Below are positions 16,729-26,432 of a DNA stretch of 64,000 bases, piece after piece (the stretch's first letter is position 1; every line of letters begins with the position of its first letter). The notes below the pieces were generated by a model that saw only the letters and a list, made by a program, of their open reading frames with translations, searched no databases and was not told the DNA's origin. This stretch comes from Armatimonadota bacterium (GTDB lineage: Bacteria; Armatimonadota; UBA5829; DTJY01), in the NCBI GenBank assembly GCA_017993055.1, contig JAGONM010000001.1, positions 1-64,000 on the forward strand, read 5' to 3'. Made by a program: the position numbers and the translations under genes.

Positions 16729-17703
16729 ATGGCAGGAACCTCAGTTGTGACCCGACAGATGTGGAGGGCGGCCAGGCAGATCAACCCCGGCAGAGTCCTT
16801 AAGGAATCCGAACAGCCCTTCAGCCTTGCCGTAGTGGCGTCCAACCTCGAAGAAGCCGACGAAATTCGCGGATTCCTGCTCGGGAAATCGTGGACTTCCG
16901 AGGACGAGAAGCGGCTAGACAGGATACTCCGGCTCTATCTCCAACCGCTCACGGAGAAGCAGACCGACGAGCTGGCGCGAGAAGCAGTGGTCATCCTCGC
17001 AGCGTGCGGCGCCCGACAAGGACTCGAGCGGGTTTCCGGGAAGGTATGCACATACCATCCCGAGGACCCGGCCGGCTGCATGGAGGCGATCCTGAACAGC
17101 GACACAGGTGCGATGCTGCGCCTATCGCTGGCCAGGCATATCCCCGTGCTGCGCCCGGAGGTCGCGACCCGGATCGTGCGCCAGGTGTCACTCGAGAACG
17201 CGACGTTCGCCGTCGGAACAGCGCTCGGGAACGTCGTGCCGAGCATATTCCAGCCTATAATGGGGGTGGCGGAGGCGGCCGGCGACATCGTGTTTCTCAC
17301 GGCAAACCAGGTCCGAATGATGTTCATGATCGCCTCGAGTTACGGCCGCGCCCCTGGGTACGCGACCCGATGGCGGGAGATGTCCACCATCTTCGGGGCG
17401 GCGTTTACTTGGCGCGCTGTAGCGAGGAATCTCGTCTCGAAGATACCGTTCGGCGCAGGGCTTGTGCCGAAGGGAGCGATCGCCTATGCAGGCACCTACT
17501 CTGTAGGAGAGGGACTGGTCTTCTACTACACCACGGGACACAAGATGTCACGCGAGGATGCGCAGAGAGCGTTCCAGTCAGCATACTCGGGCGCGGTCGA
17601 GCGAGTGCGACAGATGGTCAACCGGCTGCAGAAGGCACAGGAAGCGCCCGAGAAAGCCGAGCGCGAGGAGCCTCGAACCCCGGTAGGCGCTGGAACGCCC
17701 TAA
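16729..17703 (+). CDS. DUF697/YcjF-like protein
   Basis: 324 aa. The N-terminal half is helical and charged. The C-terminal half has amphipathic and hydrophobic segments (SIFQPIMGVAEAAGDIVF, ANQVRMMFMIASSYG, PKGAIAYAGTYSVGEG) in the arrangement seen in DUF697 proteins, often linked to Era/YihA-type GTPases. AGGAGG lies at 16716-16721, eight bases before the ATG at 16729; the frame is open 31 codons upstream without a ribosome site. No GTPase is fused or adjacent. The family assignment is by eye. Confidence 0.6.
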   Translation: MAGTSVVTRQMWRAARQINPGRVLKESEQPFSLAVVASNLEEADEIRGFLLGKSWTSEDEKRLDRILRLYLQPLTEKQTDELAREAVVILAACGARQGLERVSGKVCTYHPEDPAGCMEAILNSDTGAMLRLSLARHIPVLRPEVATRIVRQVSLENATFAVGTALGNVVPSIFQPIMGVAEAAGDIVFLTANQVRMMFMIASSYGRAPGYATRWREMSTIFGAAFTWRAVARNLVSKIPFGAGLVPKGAIAYAGTYSVGEGLVFYYTTGHKMSREDAQRAFQSAYSGAVERVRQMVNRLQKAQEAPEKAEREEPRTPVGAGTP

Positions 17704-17754
17704 CTCCACTCCCAGTGAGTATGCCCGGATACCGGACACATAGGCCGAGGCATG

Positions 17755-17763
17755 TGGTACAAT
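17755..17763 (+). promoter_or_regulatory. Extended -10 element of the family-B polymerase gene
   Basis: TGGTACAAT (TG-n-TACAAT) lies just upstream of the polymerase frame. A transcript from here would begin near 17770, after the first possible ATG at 17762, which favours the ATG at 17795. Confidence 0.4.
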
Positions 17764-17794
17764 GTCGCAGCGCTCGCAGATTTCGGTATCGGGC

Positions 17795-19963
17795 ATGTCA
17801 GACACGCAGACAATCCTGTTCGGATTCGATCCAACCGAGGGGATCACCGCCGTCGAGGCTCTTGAGTCGGAGGTCGTCCTCTACGTCCGGCGGGGGAGCG
17901 CCGTCACAGCTGTACGCGAGCCTTTTCGTCCCTGGCTGATAGTTGCCAACCCCGAGGACATCCCGTCCGACTGGAAGACCGTCGAGGTGAGCGAACTCTC
18001 GGGCGAGGGTTACCGCCATCTAGCGACATTCCCCAACTGGAAGGCCTTCCTGACTGCGCGCGAGACCCTGCGCGGGAAGGGCGCGGATCACCTCGCCTAC
18101 TTGAACCCTGAGAAGCAGTACCTGATGCAGTCGGGCAGAACGCTCTTCAAGGGCATGACCTTCGAGGAAGTCCACCGGATGCAGTTCGACATCGAGACGT
18201 CGAGCCTCGTCTCCGATGATGAAGGCGGACGGATTCTGCTGGTGGCGGTGTCCGACAACCTGGGGTTCGAGGCGATACTGGACGGCGATGAGGCGGAACT
18301 GCTGCGGAGTTTCGTTAAGACCGTGCGGGATCGCGACCCGGACGTGCTCGAAGGGCACAACGTCTTCGGGTTCGACCTCCCATACATCTCGGCGCGAGCA
18401 AAGAGACTGGGTGTCCGGCTGACCCTCGGGCGCGACGGCTCAGAGATGACCTACGGGTCGGAGCGGAACTGCCCGATCGGAGGGAACTCCCGTCCCTTCG
18501 TACCGGCCTATGTCCACGGCAGACACATCATTGACACGCTCTTCTCGACCCAGAGGTTCGACGTCGCCAAGGGTCAGCTCGATCGGTACGGCCTGAAGGA
18601 ATGCGCGCGGGTCTACGGCCTCGCCGAGCCGGAGCGTGTCTACATTCCGGGCGACCGCATCGCGGGGCTCTGGGCGACCGACCCCGAGACGATCAAGCTC
18701 TACGCGCGGCACGACGTCCGGGAGACGCGGAAGCTCGCGGCGCTCGTCTGCCCGGCGGAGTTCTACCTGACGCAGATGTCACCGGACTCGTACCAGGCGG
18801 TGGCGACCACCGGGACCGGCGAGAAGATCAACGCGATCCTGATCCGAGAGTACCTTCGCCGGGGACACGCGATCTCGTGGCCGCAGTCGGGGCGGGCGGT
18901 CGCGGGCGGATACACCGAGATTCGGATGGCGGGGCTGGTGCGCCGCGTTGTCAAGTGCGACGTCGAGAGCCTGTACCCGAGCCTTATGCTTAGTATGAGG
19001 ATCAAGCCCGAGTCGGACGTACTGGACGTCTTCCTCCCCGCGCTGGAGGAGCTTACGCGCCGCAGGTTCGAGGCGAAGTCGCGGGCGAAATCCGAATCCC
19101 TGCCCGAGGATGAGAAACACTACTGGGACGGCCTTCAGAACTCGTTCAAGATCCTGATCAACTCCTTCTACGGCTACCTCGGCTCGCCGGCGTTCAACTT
19201 CAACGACATGGACGCGGCGGAGCGGATCACCTCGTCCGGGCAGCGGCTCGTGCTGCAGATAGCGGACTCGATCGAGCGGCTCGGCGGACATGTGATTGAG
19301 ATTGACACCGACGGCGTCTACTTCCAGCCGCCCGAATCGGTGGAGAGCCTCGAGGCGGAGGAAGCGTTGATCGAGGAGATCGGGCGAGGACTGCCGGAGG
19401 GGATTCGCCTGGCTCACGACGGCCGGTACGCGGCAATGCTCTCGCTCAAGATCAAGAACTATGTGCTGATCGGATACGACGGCGCCAAGACCTTCAAGGG
19501 GGCGTCGGTCCGCTCTCGCGCGGACGAACCGTTCGGCCGGGAGTTCATCTCCTCGGCGGTGGACCTGCTCGTCAAGGGCGACATGCAAGGGATCGGCCGC
19601 ATGTACAAGGAGCTGACGGACCGCATCGTCCGCAGGGAACTGCCGGTCGAGCAGTTCGCGCGTCGGGAGCGTATCACTCAGCGGACGTTCAGCAGCGCCC
19701 AGCGGAAGAGGCTGGCGCTAGTTGCGCGGGGGCTTCGAGTCGGAGAGTACATCACCGTCTACGAGAAGGAGGACGGCACGCTCGGGCTGATCGAGGAGTA
19801 CGCGCGAGACGAGGATACCGAGAAGGTACTCGACAAGCTCTACAAGTTCGCGTGCAGGTTACGAGAGGCGTTCGGCCCGGAGTTCGACACGCTCTTCCCG
19901 AATCCGAGCCGCTCGGCGCGCCTTCGGAAGGCGGAAGCTGCGGGACAGCAGAGCCTCTTCTAG
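17795..19963 (+). CDS. Family-B DNA polymerase
   Basis: About 722 aa, with complete 3'-5' exonuclease and polymerase signatures. Exo I is FDIETSS (D132, E134), Exo II NVFGFD (N189, D194), Exo III YARHDV (Y303, D307), motif A DVESLYPS (D389), motif B FKILINSFYGYLG, motif C IEIDTDGVYF (D504, D506). It is shorter than E. coli Pol II (783 aa) and begins close to the exonuclease domain with a reduced N-terminal region. All catalytic acids are present, so it should be an active proofreading polymerase, perhaps for lesion bypass or repair. It is transcribed alone and its stop overlaps the stop of the convergent HD-GYP gene in a shared CTAG. Confidence 0.95.
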   Translation: MSDTQTILFGFDPTEGITAVEALESEVVLYVRRGSAVTAVREPFRPWLIVANPEDIPSDWKTVEVSELSGEGYRHLATFPNWKAFLTARETLRGKGADHLAYLNPEKQYLMQSGRTLFKGMTFEEVHRMQFDIETSSLVSDDEGGRILLVAVSDNLGFEAILDGDEAELLRSFVKTVRDRDPDVLEGHNVFGFDLPYISARAKRLGVRLTLGRDGSEMTYGSERNCPIGGNSRPFVPAYVHGRHIIDTLFSTQRFDVAKGQLDRYGLKECARVYGLAEPERVYIPGDRIAGLWATDPETIKLYARHDVRETRKLAALVCPAEFYLTQMSPDSYQAVATTGTGEKINAILIREYLRRGHAISWPQSGRAVAGGYTEIRMAGLVRRVVKCDVESLYPSLMLSMRIKPESDVLDVFLPALEELTRRRFEAKSRAKSESLPEDEKHYWDGLQNSFKILINSFYGYLGSPAFNFNDMDAAERITSSGQRLVLQIADSIERLGGHVIEIDTDGVYFQPPESVESLEAEEALIEEIGRGLPEGIRLAHDGRYAAMLSLKIKNYVLIGYDGAKTFKGASVRSRADEPFGREFISSAVDLLVKGDMQGIGRMYKELTDRIVRRELPVEQFARRERITQRTFSSAQRKRLALVARGLRVGEYITVYEKEDGTLGLIEEYARDEDTEKVLDKLYKFACRLREAFGPEFDTLFPNPSRSARLRKAEAAGQQSLF

Positions 19964-21321
19964 GCCGCTTCGCGGGCGGCGGGCTGCCAGGCGGAATGGG
20001 CCGCATCCACCACCTGAGGATCGAACTGCGTCCCCGCTCCCTCGTGCAGAATCGCGAGCATCTCCGGCGCAGATTTCTCAGCCTTGTATGACCTGGGAGA
20101 AGTTATCGCGTCAACCGCATCGGCGACCGCCAGTATCCTCGAAAGAAGAGGTATCTCCTCGCCGGCGAGTCCGTCCGGATACCCCTTGCCGTCCCAACGC
20201 TCGTGGTGGTGGCCCGCAATCCAGGCGAACTCGGACAGATGCACGATGTTCTTGAGGATGTCCATCGTAAGCTTTGGGTGGTCCTTCACCTTGCCGAACT
20301 CGACCGGACCGAGCGGTCCCGGCTTGTTCATGATCGCGAGCGGCACGGCGACCTTGCCGGCATCGTGCAGGAGACCCGCGAACCGCACGGTAACGACCTC
20401 ATTGTGCGCCAGCCGCATCGCCTGCGCGAGTTCGGATGCATATCGGGCGACTCGCTCCGAGTGCCCCGTGGTGAACCCGTGCTTGGCATCGATCACCCGC
20501 GCGAAGACGGTCAGCATCGTGCCGAGAACGTCCGCGTTCGGACGGAATATCGGGCCCGTGACGCTCGACTCCATGTGCTGGATGAGGGTGCGGAGGCTCG
20601 TTTCGTCAACCAGCTGGCGGAAGAAGTTCTGGTCGGAGACGACCTTTCTGAACGCTTCGATCACTTCCGGGTTGACCTCGACGCGCGCCATGAGGCCCAT
20701 CGTCTGAAGGGTCTGCTCGACGGAGGTATCGGGCTGAAACCGCCGGTTCATGTCGGCGCTGTCGGCGATCCGAATGAGCTGCGCGCCGATCGGGATGTCG
20801 TCGGAGGTCTTATGAGACGGGTAACCCGCGCCGTTCCACCACTCGTGGTGGTCGGCGACGAACTCGGCCGAAAGTTCGAGCCCGGGAATGCCTAGAATGA
20901 TCTCCTTGCCGCGCTGGGGATGCGAGACGATCTCCGGCCTGGATGTCTGGCTGTAGAGCGTCGGGTAGTGGATAATGTGGGAGAAAGAACCCATCGCGCC
21001 GACGTCGTGAAGCAGAGCGGCGTAGAAGACATCCGATGCCTGGGCGGGGACGATCTGCTCCGCCATCGAAGCCGCGACGGCTGCGACCCGCCAGGCGTGG
21101 TAGAGCCTGGGGTTCTCCTGCACGTCGAGGATGTAGGAGAGCGCGGCGATCAGATCGCCGAAGAGCCTGGAGTTGTCGCCCTCGAACGGCAACTGGGCCG
21201 CGATGGCGGCTTCTTTGCCGGGAGACGCGGGGGGATGCGACCCGGCGCTGTCTTGCATTGACACCGGCATCATGGACTTGCTCCCATCTGCGCGAACACA
21301 CGCATCTATCATTGTCGGCAC
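19960..21321 (-). CDS. Tandem HD/HD-GYP domain protein
   Basis: 453 aa with two HD-type phosphohydrolase modules. The first (about 75-215) has ALLHDVGAMGS and HHEWWNGAGYPS; the second (about 265-440) is a full HD-GYP with GLLHDAGKVAVP, HHERWDGKGYPDGL and ADAVDAITSPRSY. HD-GYP domains hydrolyse cyclic di-GMP or related cyclic dinucleotides. The metal-ligand histidines and aspartates of the second module are intact; the first is more divergent. No receiver or membrane domain is visible. Several in-frame ATGs lie in the first 30 codons, so the exact start is uncertain. Confidence 0.92.
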   Translation of the reverse strand: MPTMIDACVRADGSKSMMPVSMQDSAGSHPPASPGKEAAIAAQLPFEGDNSRLFGDLIAALSYILDVQENPRLYHAWRVAAVAASMAEQIVPAQASDVFYAALLHDVGAMGSFSHIIHYPTLYSQTSRPEIVSHPQRGKEIILGIPGLELSAEFVADHHEWWNGAGYPSHKTSDDIPIGAQLIRIADSADMNRRFQPDTSVEQTLQTMGLMARVEVNPEVIEAFRKVVSDQNFFRQLVDETSLRTLIQHMESSVTGPIFRPNADVLGTMLTVFARVIDAKHGFTTGHSERVARYASELAQAMRLAHNEVVTVRFAGLLHDAGKVAVPLAIMNKPGPLGPVEFGKVKDHPKLTMDILKNIVHLSEFAWIAGHHHERWDGKGYPDGLAGEEIPLLSRILAVADAVDAITSPRSYKAEKSAPEMLAILHEGAGTQFDPQVVDAAHSAWQPAAREAA

Positions 21322-21361
21322 GTGCGTTTACTCGCCTTAGGGAGGATTTTGCGCAGAGGGG

Positions 21362-22672
21362 CTACCGGCGGCGGATTACCTCGCGCACCAGAGGGGCGCG
21401 GTCGATCGGCGACGGCCCAAAATCGAATGCCCCGAGCAGAATACCCACCGCGCGGCCTGCCGAGGAATCATCCGTGGCATGGATGTCGGCAAGCGGCTCG
21501 CCCGAACGGACTGAGTCGCCGATCTTTGCGCGCAGAAAGATGCCTGCGGAGAGGTCGGGCTGACATCCGGCTTCCGAGCGGCCGCACCCGAGTTCCACGG
21601 CGGCCTGAGCAACGTCCATCGCGTCGAGACGGGTGACGAATCCCGATTCGGGTGCGGGCACGGCGCGCACCAGCGGAGCCTGCGGTAGCAGAGAGGGATC
21701 GTCCACAACCGACGGATCGCCCCCCTGGGCCTCGATGATCTCCCGGAGCTTCGCCGCGCCCCGGCCGTCCGACAGCATCCGGCTTATGATGCGTTCGCCC
21801 TCCTCGGGGGTCTCCGCCTTTCGGCCGAGAACGAGCCCGAGACCGCCCAGGTTCACGCACAACTCCACTAAGTCGTCCGGCCCGCCGCCGTTCAGCGCCT
21901 CAATGGCCTCCCGGACCTCGACCGCGTTGCCGACCGCGCGTCCAAGCGGCTGTTCCATATCCGTGATGACGGCGACGGTCTCCCGACCGACCTGCCTGCC
22001 GATCTCGACCATCCCGGACGCGAGTTCTCTCGCTTCCTTGAGCGTCTTCATGAACGCACCCGAGCCGACTTTCACATCGAGCAAGATTGCATCGGCGCAG
22101 GAAGCGATCTTCTTGCTCATCACGCTTGCCGCGATCAGGGGGATGCAGTCCACGGTCGCGGTCAGGTCGCGGAGGGCGTAGAGCTTCTTGTCGGCTGGCG
22201 TGAGGTCGGCGGTCTGGGTCGCCATGACGGCCCCGACGCGCGTCACCTGCGAGATGACTTCCTCGGGAGTCAAGGCCACGCGGAACCCCGGAATCGCTTC
22301 GAGCTTGTCGGCTGTCCCGCCGGTATGGCCGAGCGACCTGCCGGACATCTTGGCGACAGGAACACCCGCTCCAGCCCAGAGCGGCACGAGGACGAGAGTT
22401 GTCTTGTCCCCCACTCCACCGGTGCTGTGCTTGTCGATCTTGGTGCCAGGGATGTAACTGAGGTCGAGCACCTCGCCGGAGTGGACCATAGTCATCGTGA
22501 GGTCGGCGGTCTCGCGCGGAGTCATGCCTCGGAAGCAGACGGCCATCAGCCACGCCGCCGCCTGCGCGTCAGACACTTCGCCCCGGGCGTATCCGCCGAC
22601 GATGGCCTCGATCTCCTCGGCGGTCAACTCCCCGCCGTCGCGCTTCTTGAGGATGATGTCGTAGATTCGCAT
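21362..22672 (-). CDS. Pyrimidine-nucleoside phosphorylase (thymidine phosphorylase family)
   Basis: 436-aa enzyme that splits thymidine or uridine with phosphate to base and (deoxy)ribose-1-phosphate. Diagnostic stretch KHSTGGVGDKTT (phosphate site) and the family signature SGRSLGHTGGTADKLE are present; the C-terminal domain is complete. The start MRIYDIILKK at 22672 is the family N-terminus; the open frame continues 94 codons upstream with no homology. Sequence alone does not separate the Pdp and DeoA specificities. Monocistronic as far as seen. Confidence 0.94.
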   Translation of the reverse strand: MRIYDIILKKRDGGELTAEEIEAIVGGYARGEVSDAQAAAWLMAVCFRGMTPRETADLTMTMVHSGEVLDLSYIPGTKIDKHSTGGVGDKTTLVLVPLWAGAGVPVAKMSGRSLGHTGGTADKLEAIPGFRVALTPEEVISQVTRVGAVMATQTADLTPADKKLYALRDLTATVDCIPLIAASVMSKKIASCADAILLDVKVGSGAFMKTLKEARELASGMVEIGRQVGRETVAVITDMEQPLGRAVGNAVEVREAIEALNGGGPDDLVELCVNLGGLGLVLGRKAETPEEGERIISRMLSDGRGAAKLREIIEAQGGDPSVVDDPSLLPQAPLVRAVPAPESGFVTRLDAMDVAQAAVELGCGRSEAGCQPDLSAGIFLRAKIGDSVRSGEPLADIHATDDSSAGRAVGILLGAFDFGPSPIDRAPLVREVIRRR

Positions 22673-22923
22673 GGCCGCCACTGACCCCAAGTTTCGCCAC
22701 GGCATCAACCCAATCCCTTCATTGCTCGTGTGGACCCGCACTGACAACCGGAAACATGGACGAGTATCAACCGAAACCGGCAAGGAGAATGCACGCCCAG
22801 CGCGGAATACTATCCAGACTTTCCGCATATGAATGGGCGGACGACGTTTGTGGGTATGAACGATAGGATATGTGTCGCCGTGGTGCTGAATGCACGTGCG
22901 GCTGTTCGATAGAGGGGTAACCA

Positions 22924-23964
22924 ATGAAAGCGGTTCGGTTTGCGCAGAACCCATTGATCACGCCGGCGGACGTGCCGCCGACCAGACCTGAGTTCGAGGT
23001 CGTCTGCGTCTTCAACGCCGGCGTGGCGAAATACGGGGACGAGATCATCCTGCTGCTCAGGGTCGCGGAGTGGGCGCGCGGTGACGAGAAAGTCGTCCGC
23101 GTACCCGTGCTGGAGGCCGGCGGAATATGCATCCGCGAGTTCTCGAAGGAAGACGGGAGCATGGACTTCCGCGATCCGAGGGCGATCATAACCCCCAAAG
23201 GCACGCTGCTGACCTCGATCTCTCACCTGAGAGTCGCGCGGAGCAGGGACGGTGTCAACTTCACCGTTGACCCGAATCCCGCGCTCTGGCCCGACCGCGC
23301 GTCCGAGGCCTACGGGCTCGAGGATCCGCGGGTGACGGAGATCGCGGGGACATACTACATCGCATACAAGAGCGTCGCGCCGAACGGGATATGCGTCAGC
23401 CTGGCGACGACGACGGACTGGCAGCATTTCGAAAAGAAGGGTATCATCTTTGCGCCTGAGAACCTCGACGTCGCCATATTCCCAGAGAAGGTGAACGGCC
23501 GTTTCGTCGCGCTGCATCGGCCGGTGCCGCGGATGTTCGGCGCGCCGAATATGTGGGTCGCTTACTCGCCCGACCTGATGGCCTGGGGCGAGCATCACTT
23601 CCTGATGGGCATACGCGAGGACGCATGGGACAGCGGGCGCATCGGGGCAGGCGCTGTGCCGATCAAGACGGAGCGAGGCTGGCTGGAGATATACCACGGC
23701 TCCACGCCGGAAAACCACTACTGCCTGGGTGCGCTGCTGCTCGCGCCGGACGAACCCCACGAGATAATCGCGCGCGGTACGGAGCCGATACTGAGCCCCG
23801 AGCAACCCTACGAGATAGACGGTTTCGTGCCGAATGTCTGCTTCTCTTGCGGCGCGATCGCGGAGGATGATCGTCTCGTGATCTACTACGGCGGCGCGGA
23901 CACCGTTATGGCCGGATGCGAGATCAGCATAAGCGAGTTGCTGGAAAGCCTCGTAATCGGTTAG
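22924..23964 (+). CDS. GH130 family glycoside phosphorylase
   Basis: 346-aa five-bladed beta-propeller enzyme of family GH130, which phosphorolyses beta-mannosides. Recognised by NPLITPADVPP at the N-terminus, VFNAGVAKYGDEI, the catalytic-Asp motif YGLEDPRVTE, WVAYSPDL and GAGAVPIKTERGWLEIYHG. There is no signal peptide, so it is cytoplasmic and would act on imported mannosides. GAGGGG lies seven bases before the ATG. It heads a plus-strand run of carbohydrate or amino-sugar genes. Exact substrate not determinable. Confidence 0.93.
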   Translation: MKAVRFAQNPLITPADVPPTRPEFEVVCVFNAGVAKYGDEIILLLRVAEWARGDEKVVRVPVLEAGGICIREFSKEDGSMDFRDPRAIITPKGTLLTSISHLRVARSRDGVNFTVDPNPALWPDRASEAYGLEDPRVTEIAGTYYIAYKSVAPNGICVSLATTTDWQHFEKKGIIFAPENLDVAIFPEKVNGRFVALHRPVPRMFGAPNMWVAYSPDLMAWGEHHFLMGIREDAWDSGRIGAGAVPIKTERGWLEIYHGSTPENHYCLGALLLAPDEPHEIIARGTEPILSPEQPYEIDGFVPNVCFSCGAIAEDDRLVIYYGGADTVMAGCEISISELLESLVIG

Positions 23965-23994
23965 TATGGAGCAAGACGGTAGACATTGGACTGC

Positions 23995-24031
23995 AGACCG
24001 TAGACCGGCATCCGTCGGCCTGCGGTCTTTT
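23995..24031 (+). terminator. Hairpin with short U-tract between GH130 and oxidoreductase genes
   Basis: AGACCGTAG (23995-24003) pairs with CTGCGGTCT (24020-24028, one G-U pair), followed by TTTT. It lies 20 bp before the next start codon. It could act as a weak intergenic terminator that lowers downstream expression. Confidence 0.45.
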
Positions 24032-24048
24032 GCCGTAGGAGGAAACAT

Positions 24049-25119
24049 ATGCCGGTCAGGATAGCAATAGTCGGCGCCGGGAAGTTCGGCGAGGTTCACC
24101 TGAAGACGTTCAAGCAGCTCGAGATGCTGGGGGTCGCCGAACTTAAGGGGTTCAGCACCATCAAGCAGGACGAGATTGACCTCTACGAGCCGCAATATGG
24201 CGTCAAGGGATACCTCGACTACAGGGAGATGCTCGAGAAGGAGGACATTGACGGCGTCACGGTCGTCACCCCGGACTTCCTTCACCGCGAGATAGTCGTC
24301 TACGCCGCGAATCAGGGCAAGCACATCCTGTGCGAGAAGCCTCTCGATGTGACCGTCGAGGGCTGTACCGAGATGATCGAGGCTGCGAAGAAAAGCAACG
24401 TCCTGCTGCAGGTTGACTTCCACAAACGGTATGATCCCGACCACATGGCGGTCGAAGCCGGAGTCGGCGCCGGGAAGATCGGCACCCCGCTCTACGGCCA
24501 CTGCTACATGGAGGACCGGATCGAGGTGCCAGTGGACTGGTTCGCGCACTGGGCGCCGCACGGTTCGCCGGTATGGTTCCTCGGCAGCCACTTCGTAGAC
24601 CTCGTCCGCTGGATCATCAAGTCGGACGGCGACTCGGTCTACGCCACCGGGAGCAAGAAGAAGCTGCTCGGTGAGTTCGGGATAGACATGTACGACTCGG
24701 CAAGCGCGAAAGTGGTCTTCAAGAACGGCGCGTCGTTCTCGTTCGACGTCTCCTGGATCATCCCCCGCAAGTTCGAAGCGATAGTGAACCAGGGAATGCG
24801 GATCGTCGGCACGGACGGCCTCTGGGAGGTTGACAGCCAGGACCGTGGCGACCGGTCGTGTTTCCAGGACGAGGGAATGCGCACCTGGAACAACAACTTC
24901 ATGCGCGAGGAGAAAGACAAGCACGGGCGAACCGTCTACAGAGGCTACGGCGTTGAGAGCATCGCCGACTTCGCGTATAACGTCGAGTTTCTGAAAAGCG
25001 GAGGGAGCCTCGATTCTCTGGCGGGCAAGTATCCGTCGGGCGAGGACGGCCGCGAGGTAACACGCATCTGCGCGGCGATTCACCAGAGCATGGAGACAGG
25101 GGAGATAGTGAAGCTATGA
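24049..25119 (+). CDS. Gfo/Idh/MocA family oxidoreductase (cytoplasmic)
   Basis: 356-aa NAD(P)-dependent dehydrogenase similar to inositol 2-dehydrogenases. Rossmann motif VRIAIVGAGKFGEVH starts at residue 3; VVTPDFLH and CEKPLDVT (EKP motif) follow, then the substrate domain with LGSHFVDLVRWI containing the probable catalytic His-Asp region. Strong ribosome site TAGGAGG upstream. The stop overlaps the next start in ATGA, so it is translationally coupled to the aminotransferase gene. Oxidation of a sugar or cyclitol followed by transamination is a plausible pair of steps (inference). Confidence 0.92.
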   Translation: MPVRIAIVGAGKFGEVHLKTFKQLEMLGVAELKGFSTIKQDEIDLYEPQYGVKGYLDYREMLEKEDIDGVTVVTPDFLHREIVVYAANQGKHILCEKPLDVTVEGCTEMIEAAKKSNVLLQVDFHKRYDPDHMAVEAGVGAGKIGTPLYGHCYMEDRIEVPVDWFAHWAPHGSPVWFLGSHFVDLVRWIIKSDGDSVYATGSKKKLLGEFGIDMYDSASAKVVFKNGASFSFDVSWIIPRKFEAIVNQGMRIVGTDGLWEVDSQDRGDRSCFQDEGMRTWNNNFMREEKDKHGRTVYRGYGVESIADFAYNVEFLKSGGSLDSLAGKYPSGEDGREVTRICAAIHQSMETGEIVKL

Positions 25120-26432
25120 TACCGAACATCAAGACCGATCTGCCCGGGCCGAACGCCCGGAAGTACATAGAGATGTCCCGGCAGTACGAGCCCAACTCGA
25201 TGTCCGACCAGGTGCCTGCTGTCTGGCAGAGAGCCGAGGGAGCGGTCGTCGAGGATGTAGACGGAAACACGTTCATTGACTTCACGTCCGGCGTATTGGT
25301 GACGAACATCGGCCACTGCCATCCGAAGCAGGTGGCGGCTATCCGGGAGCAGGCCGGGGACGTCATGAACTCCTACGATTTCGTCAACCCCTGGAGGGCG
25401 CGGCTCGCGAAGAAGCTCGTGGACATCACGTGTGACAACCTCGACAAGGCGTTCATCCTCTCGACCGGCGCGGAAGCAACCGAGTCGGCGATGAAGGTCG
25501 CGCGACGATACACCGGCAAGTACGAGATCATTGCCTTCCACGGCGCTTTCCACGGCCGGACCTACATGGCGATGAGCGTCGGCGGCAAGCAGGGCGTCAA
25601 GCGGGGCTTCGGGCCGATGGTGCCCGGCGTACTGCACGCGCCGAACGCCTACTGCTACCGGTGCGCGTTCGAGCAGACCTATCCTGACTGCAACTTCACC
25701 TGCCTTCGCTACCTCGACCGCCTGATTGACACAGAGAGCACCGGCAACGTCGGAGCGCTGATTACCGAATCGTATCAGGGCGGCGCCGGCTCGATCATCC
25801 CTCCCGGCGACTACATGCAGCGACTGAAGAAGTGGTGCGAGGAGCGCGACATCGTATTCATCCTCGACGAGGTGCAGTCGTCGTTCGGTCGCACGGGCAA
25901 GATGTTCGCCTACGAGCACTGGGGGATCAAGCCGAATCTGCTCTGCCTGGGGAAAGGCATCGGGAGCGGCGTGCCGATCTCCGCGCTCGTCGGCGAGTCG
26001 AGAATCTTCGACGTCCTCGAACCGGGCAGTATGTCCAGCACGAGCGGCGGCAATCCGCTCTGCTCGCGAGCCGCGCTGACCTCGATCGAAGTCATCGAGG
26101 AGGAGAACCTCGTCGAGAAGTCGGCGGCGCTCGGGCAGGTGATGCTCGACCGCCTCAACGACATGATGCGGAAGTACGAGATGGTCGGTGACGTCCGCAG
26201 CATGGGTCTGGTCGCCGGAGTGGAGATCGTGAGGGACAAGGCTGCCAGGACGCCGGACGCCGAGGCGACGCGAAAGATCATCGAGGCTGCTTACCAGGGA
26301 GGCCTGATGATGATCGCGCCTATCGGCTTCCATGGCAACGTGATCCGGATCGCGCCGCCGCTAGTGATCACCGAGGAGCTTCTCAATAAGGGTCTTGATA
26401 TCATGGAAGACGCAATCAAGAGAATGAGCTGA
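25116..26432 (+). CDS. Class III PLP-dependent aminotransferase
   Basis: 438 aa, fold type I, ornithine/GABA aminotransferase family. Substrate-side motifs LSTGAEATESAMKVAR and FHGAFHGRTY, PLP-binding Asp in FILDEVQSSFGRTG, and Schiff-base lysine in CLGKGIGSGVPISA. Length is typical. A cysteine-rich insertion (CYRCAFEQTYPDC...C at about 170-195) is a variant found in some members. Start overlaps the preceding stop by 4 bp and the stop overlaps the next start by 1 bp. The amino acceptor is unknown; the neighbours suggest a sugar-derived keto compound. Confidence 0.93.
   Translation: MIPNIKTDLPGPNARKYIEMSRQYEPNSMSDQVPAVWQRAEGAVVEDVDGNTFIDFTSGVLVTNIGHCHPKQVAAIREQAGDVMNSYDFVNPWRARLAKKLVDITCDNLDKAFILSTGAEATESAMKVARRYTGKYEIIAFHGAFHGRTYMAMSVGGKQGVKRGFGPMVPGVLHAPNAYCYRCAFEQTYPDCNFTCLRYLDRLIDTESTGNVGALITESYQGGAGSIIPPGDYMQRLKKWCEERDIVFILDEVQSSFGRTGKMFAYEHWGIKPNLLCLGKGIGSGVPISALVGESRIFDVLEPGSMSSTSGGNPLCSRAALTSIEVIEEENLVEKSAALGQVMLDRLNDMMRKYEMVGDVRSMGLVAGVEIVRDKAARTPDAEATRKIIEAAYQGGLMMIAPIGFHGNVIRIAPPLVITEELLNKGLDIMEDAIKRMS

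Noticed and set aside
22755-22865. Small plus-strand frame of about 36 codons before GH130
   Set aside because: No ribosome site and no recognisable features; the 251-bp gap 22673-22923 otherwise shows nothing clear.
22810-25083. 757-codon minus-strand open frame
   Set aside because: It lies opposite the GH130 and Gfo/Idh genes, has shadow-like composition and no motifs; both plus-strand genes have clear families.
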